A stretch of DNA of 9,310 bases, taken from assembly GCA_012517485.1 (NCBI GenBank), contig JAAYUT010000538.1:1-9310 (forward strand). Reading direction: 5' to 3'. The stretch is from Candidatus Atribacter fermentans (lineage in GTDB: Bacteria; Atribacterota; Atribacteria; Atribacterales; Atribacteraceae). Below are positions 6,925-9,310 of this stretch, piece after piece. The notes under the pieces are model-generated. The model saw only the letters and a program-made list of their open reading frames with translations. It was not told the origin of the DNA and made no database searches. Numbering within the stretch: the stretch's first letter is position 1; each line of letters opens with the position of its first letter. The translations under genes were made by a program, and so were the position numbers.

Positions 6925-8703
6925 GTTATTCAGGATCAAAATTTAGAAGAAATTAAAAATCGAATCGATATTGTTGAACTCATTTCAAACTATGTAGATT
7001 TGAAACCAGCCGGGAAAAATTATCGCGGTCTTTGTCCTTTTCACGAAGAAAAAACTCCTTCATTCATTGTTTCACCGGAGAAAGGCATTTTCCATTGTTT
7101 TGGTTGTGGTGCAGGAGGGGGTATTTTTAATTTTGTTATGAAAATTGAAAACCTCTCTTTTCAGGATGCTGTAGTTCATTTATCCCATAAGGCTGGCATA
7201 GAACTCCCAACATCAAAAAGGAATATACAAAACAAGGAATATCGTCAAAAAGCGAAGATAATACAGTTAAACCAAATCGTTCAGAAATATTATTATGATT
7301 CACTTATTCATTCTGAAGATCCTTTAGCGAAAACATCACGACAGTATCTCTTTCAAAAAAGAGGTATTAAGTTATCCACGGCTGAGCAATTCGGGCTAGG
7401 CTATTCCCCGGCTGATGGAAAAGCGATTATTGAGTATTTATATCAACATGGATTTGATGGGAACGATTTTATCCAGGCAGGGATAGGAAACGTCATTAGA
7501 AAGGGTGAACTATACGACCGTTTCCGAGGGAGAATTACTTTTGCACTTCACGATCCTAATGGAGAAATTACGGGCTTTGCCGGAAGAACCCTCCTTGAAA
7601 ACGAGAATCCAAAATATATCAATAGTTCTGATAGTCCAGTTTTTTCTAAAGGCAATAATTTATATGGTTTATTTGCAACCAAAAACGAAATACGAAAAAC
7701 CAAGACGGTTATCTTAGTTGAAGGGTATATGGATTTTCTATCCCTTTTTGAAAACAAAATAACCAATTGCGTGGCATCGATGGGGACAGCTCTAACTGTT
7801 AATCAGGCAACTCTTATCAGGAGGTTCGCTGAAGAAGTTATTATCTGTTATGATTCAGATAATGCTGGAAGAGTCGCTACTTTCCGAGGAGTGGATATTC
7901 TAACAAAGAAAGGACTTTCGGTGAAAATAGCTGTACTACCAACACCCTACGATCCAGATTCTTATCTTCGTAAAAAAGGGAGAGAAGAATTTTTAGAAAT
8001 TCTTAAACAAAAAAAACCAATATTTGACTATCAGCTGGAATTATTATTGAAAGAATATGGTTCTAATTCATTAGAATCCCAAATTCATATTATTCGTGGT
8101 CTTCTTCCCTCCATCAATTCTATGACTGATTCCATTGAAAAGTCCTTAAAAATACGTTCTTTAGCTCAATACTTAAAGGTTCCTGAATCGTTAATATATA
8201 ATGTTTTAAAAGGGACGCAAGAAAGCGAGAAAAAAATAAAACTCTTTAAAACGACTCAAAAAGATGCAGCCCATGGAGCAATAAAAGCCGAAAAAATATT
8301 GATTAAATTTCTCTTAGAAGACTTAACTGTTAGGAACTTGATTTGTGATCAAGTGCCGATTGAGTATTTCTCTATCCCAGAACACCGAAGAATTTATCAG
8401 GTCATTTTAAACAATAAAAATGAGGAATTTTCACTTTCTGACCTAATTAATGTGTTTTCTGGGGATGAATTAATGTCATCTTGTATTTCTGCCATAGGTT
8501 CTATGGAGACCGAGTTTCCTAAGATAAGCGAGGAGTTGATCCAAAGTCTAATAAATACTCTAAAAAAGGCAGAATTAAAAAGGGTACGCACGCTCCTTGC
8601 AGGTGAATTAGCTCAACAAAAGGACTATAAATCAAAGTTATTAATCGGAAAACGAATAGAAGAAATAGATAAAGAAATACAAGGGTTAAAAACCCGTTCC
8701 TAA
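6922..8703 (+). CDS. dnaG: DNA primase
   Basis: Synthesises RNA primers at the replication fork with the replicative helicase. The 593 residues are normal for bacterial DnaG. The N-terminal zinc-binding domain has CPFH (Cys38, His41) and CFGC (Cys59, Cys62), the CHC2-type finger that binds template. The central RNA polymerase core includes FRGRITFALHD and ITGFAGR, followed by a TOPRIM fold with VEGYMD (catalytic Glu267) and YDSDNAG (Asp311 and Asp313 for metal). The divergent C-terminal part (about 445-593), with a FSIPEHRRIYQ segment, corresponds to the helicase-interacting domain. The gene follows the hppA terminator, so it probably has its own promoter. In many bacteria rpoD follows directly; here about 600 bases of repeats intervene. 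Start is TTG 6922. Confidence 0.96.
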   Translation: MVIQDQNLEEIKNRIDIVELISNYVDLKPAGKNYRGLCPFHEEKTPSFIVSPEKGIFHCFGCGAGGGIFNFVMKIENLSFQDAVVHLSHKAGIELPTSKRNIQNKEYRQKAKIIQLNQIVQKYYYDSLIHSEDPLAKTSRQYLFQKRGIKLSTAEQFGLGYSPADGKAIIEYLYQHGFDGNDFIQAGIGNVIRKGELYDRFRGRITFALHDPNGEITGFAGRTLLENENPKYINSSDSPVFSKGNNLYGLFATKNEIRKTKTVILVEGYMDFLSLFENKITNCVASMGTALTVNQATLIRRFAEEVIICYDSDNAGRVATFRGVDILTKKGLSVKIAVLPTPYDPDSYLRKKGREEFLEILKQKKPIFDYQLELLLKEYGSNSLESQIHIIRGLLPSINSMTDSIEKSLKIRSLAQYLKVPESLIYNVLKGTQESEKKIKLFKTTQKDAAHGAIKAEKILIKFLLEDLTVRNLICDQVPIEYFSIPEHRRIYQVILNNKNEEFSLSDLINVFSGDELMSSCISAIGSMETEFPKISEELIQSLINTLKKAELKRVRTLLAGELAQQKDYKSKLLIGKRIEEIDKEIQGLKTRS

Positions 8704-8760
8704 CTTTTGATTGAAAAAAGAATAAATATCCATAGCACCTTGTGACATTAAATGAGGTAG

Positions 8761-8890
8761 AAAATACTCCCCTTTACTCTGACCCTTTCCCACGAAGGGG
8801 CGAGGGAAAAAAGAAATAAGGCCTTTCCCATGAAGGGACGAGGAAGAAATTCCCCCCTTTCAAAAAGGGGGTCAGGGGGATTTGAATTTT
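8761..8890. repeat. C-rich fold-back element, copy 1
   Basis: The first 52 bases (8761-8812) match 9078-9129 at 45 of 52 positions without gaps, including a perfect 25-base core at 8788-8812. Inside lies a degenerate 38-base tandem: CCTTTCCC begins at 8784 and again at 8822, each followed by a GAAGGG/CGAGG segment. A perfect 8-bp hairpin follows (8853-8860 with 8864-8871, loop CAA). The far arm AAAGGGGGTCAGGGGG roughly complements the left arm, so the whole element can fold back. The hairpin plus the T-rich 8881-8893 might also end dnaG transcription, but that is inference. Confidence 0.7.
8853..8871. repeat. 8-bp C/G hairpin
   Basis: CCCCCTTT and AAAGGGGG are perfect complements separated by CAA. 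It lies within C-rich copy 1. A T-rich run begins only about 10 bases later (8881-8893), so it is a poor but possible terminator for dnaG. Confidence 0.7.
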
Positions 8891-8898
8891 TTTCTGCT

Positions 8899-9009
8899 CC
8901 GTCATTGCGAGGAGCGTCCTATGCGACGTGGCAATCTCATTTCGTATTTTTATAATGATGAAAAGATGTGATCCTCACGCCCTCTAAAAACCAGGGCTCA
9001 GGATGACGG
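8899..9009. repeat. Paired-hairpin element with 7-base inverted ends
   Basis: The ends are CCGTCAT (8899-8905) and ATGACGG (9003-9009), exact inverted repeats 111 bases apart. Two hairpin units lie inside in opposite orientation. Unit 1 nests ATTGC/GCAAT (8904-8908, 8931-8935) around CGTC/GACG (8915-8918, 8925-8928). Unit 2 nests ATCCT/AGGAT (8971-8975, 9000-9004) around GCCCT/AGGGC (8979-8983, 8993-8997). This resembles the widespread GTCATTGCGAGG and GTCATCCTGAG interspersed repeat families known from many bacterial genomes, arranged as an inverted pair. Confidence 0.7.
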
Positions 9010-9027
9010 TAACGTAAAACGATGTCA

Positions 9028-9041
9028 TATTTTCAGGATAG
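9028..9041 (+). repeat. 14-base direct repeat, left copy
   Basis: TATTTTCAGGATAG here recurs exactly at 9230-9243. The two copies bracket the second C-rich element and the heptamer array. Confidence 0.75.
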
Positions 9042-9077
9042 ACGGTCATGCCATTTTCGTAGCATCAGATGAGGATA

Positions 9078-9195
9078 AAAATAGACCCCCTCACCCTAAC
9101 CCTCTCCCACGAAGGGGCGAGGGAAAAAATAATTAAAAAGAACGAATTCGTTCCTTCTCCCTTGATGGGAGAAGGTGAGGATGAGGGTGATTTTT
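9078..9195. repeat. C-rich fold-back element, copy 2
   Basis: It shares the 52-base left part with copy 1 in the same orientation (9078-9129). Three internal fold-backs are visible: CCCTC/GAGGG around 9100-9123 with one mismatch in the stem, a perfect 14-base palindrome GAACGAATTCGTTC at 9140-9153, and a perfect 9-bp hairpin CCTTCTCCC/GGGAGAAGG (9153-9161 with 9167-9175). The outer arms also pair: CCTCACCCTAACCCTCTCCC near 9089-9108 complements the right arm starting at 9167 at 17 of 20 positions. It is non-coding and resembles a miniature, possibly mobile, fold-back repeat. Confidence 0.7.
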
Positions 9196-9199
9196 AAAC

Positions 9200-9230
9200 G
9201 GTTCACGGTTCACACTTCACGGTTCACGGT
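9200..9230 (+). repeat. Heptamer tandem array GGTTCAC
   Basis: Four consecutive 7-base units read GGTTCAC, GGTTCAC, ACTTCAC, GGTTCAC, followed by a partial GGT. It is a short simple-sequence array directly after the second C-rich element. Confidence 0.85.
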
Positions 9231-9243
9231 ATTTTCAGGATAG
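9230..9243 (+). repeat. 14-base direct repeat, right copy
   Basis: An exact second copy of TATTTTCAGGATAG from 9028-9041, abutting the end of the heptamer array. Confidence 0.75.
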
Positions 9244-9300
9244 GTTATAACTTGGAAGGAAAATTTTCAAAGAGAAAAATAAGATAGGTGAATATATACG

Positions 9301-9310
9301 ATGTTTCAAA
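9301..9310 (+). CDS. Possible start of a downstream gene, 3' partial
   Basis: The window ends three codons after an ATG (Met-Phe-Gln). A plausible ribosome site TAGGTG at 9285-9290 lies 10 bases upstream. Gene-order knowledge makes rpoD, the primary sigma factor, the first guess after dnaG, but three residues cannot show it. Confidence 0.35.

Larger units (their letters stand above)
8704..9300. other. Gene-free repeat mosaic downstream of dnaG
   Basis: This stretch of almost 600 bases has no credible open frame on either strand. It consists mostly of fold-back and direct repeats: C-rich elements at 8761-8890 and 9078-9195, a paired-hairpin element at 8899-9009, a heptamer array at 9200-9230 and a 14-base direct repeat at 9028-9041 and 9230-9243. 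8704-8760 and 9244-9284 show nothing recognisable. Confidence 0.8.

Noticed and set aside
8683..8695. GGGTT/AACCC hairpin at the end of dnaG as a terminator
   Set aside because: The stem is only 5 bp, lies within coding sequence and is not followed by a T run.
8761..9230. CRISPR array
   Set aside because: Repeats are fold-back, irregularly spaced and of different types; there are no regular unique spacers and no cas genes.
9252..9285. Promoter before the gene at 9301 (TTGGAA with AAAAAT 17 bases later)
   Set aside because: Both hexamers match consensus at only 4 of 6 positions in A-rich DNA, so chance is likely.

Overview
The window is a bacterial chromosome segment of moderate-to-low GC (about 40% by eye). 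It is densely coded on the + strand from base 1 to 8703 and then carries about 600 bases of repeat-rich non-coding DNA. Gene order is PPDK regulatory protein (5'-truncated by the window edge) - ppdK - dgt-like - hppA - dnaG - repeats - possible start of another gene at 9301. From general knowledge, a PDRP-family gene close upstream of dnaG and rpoD is a familiar arrangement in Firmicutes (yqfL-dnaG-sigA in Bacillus). The window therefore looks like a Firmicutes-like or deep-branching anaerobic lineage. Atribacterota is one candidate, because of the combination of PPDK, membrane pyrophosphatase and repeat-rich spacers, but no marker here settles the taxonomy.

Region 1-3547 holds the PDRP-family gene and ppdK, overlapping by one base (TAATG), closed by a strong intrinsic-terminator-like hairpin at 3519-3547. 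The PPDK has all its catalytic residues and the regulatory Thr. The PDRP homologue beside it has lost the canonical P-loop and several other conserved motifs, which is the most interesting protein-level observation. Region 3549-6717 holds an HD-domain dNTP triphosphohydrolase and a membrane ion-pumping pyrophosphatase (residues suggest K+-dependent and probably Na+-translocating), closed by a second terminator hairpin. The dgt ribosome-binding site sits one base after the first terminator, so dgt expression must pass through that hairpin. Region 6718-8703 is a short T-rich leader and dnaG primase. Three consecutive genes (dgt, hppA, dnaG) have non-ATG starts forced by upstream in-frame stops.

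Region 8704-9300 holds no gene. It is a mosaic of fold-back repeats: two copies of a C-rich, roughly 120-base element sharing a 52-base core, a 111-base element with CCGTCAT/ATGACGG ends built of two oppositely oriented hairpin units, a 7-base tandem array, and a 14-base direct repeat that brackets the second C-rich element and the array.

Functionally, PPDK interconverts pyruvate/ATP/Pi and PEP/AMP/PPi, the membrane pyrophosphatase turns PPi into an ion gradient, and DnaG-primed replication releases PPi, so a pyrophosphate-linked energy theme is plausible. The dNTPase and primase belong to nucleotide and replication metabolism. No wholly new multi-gene system is evident. The oddities worth following are the degenerate PDRP, the hairpin before dgt, and the repeat mosaic.
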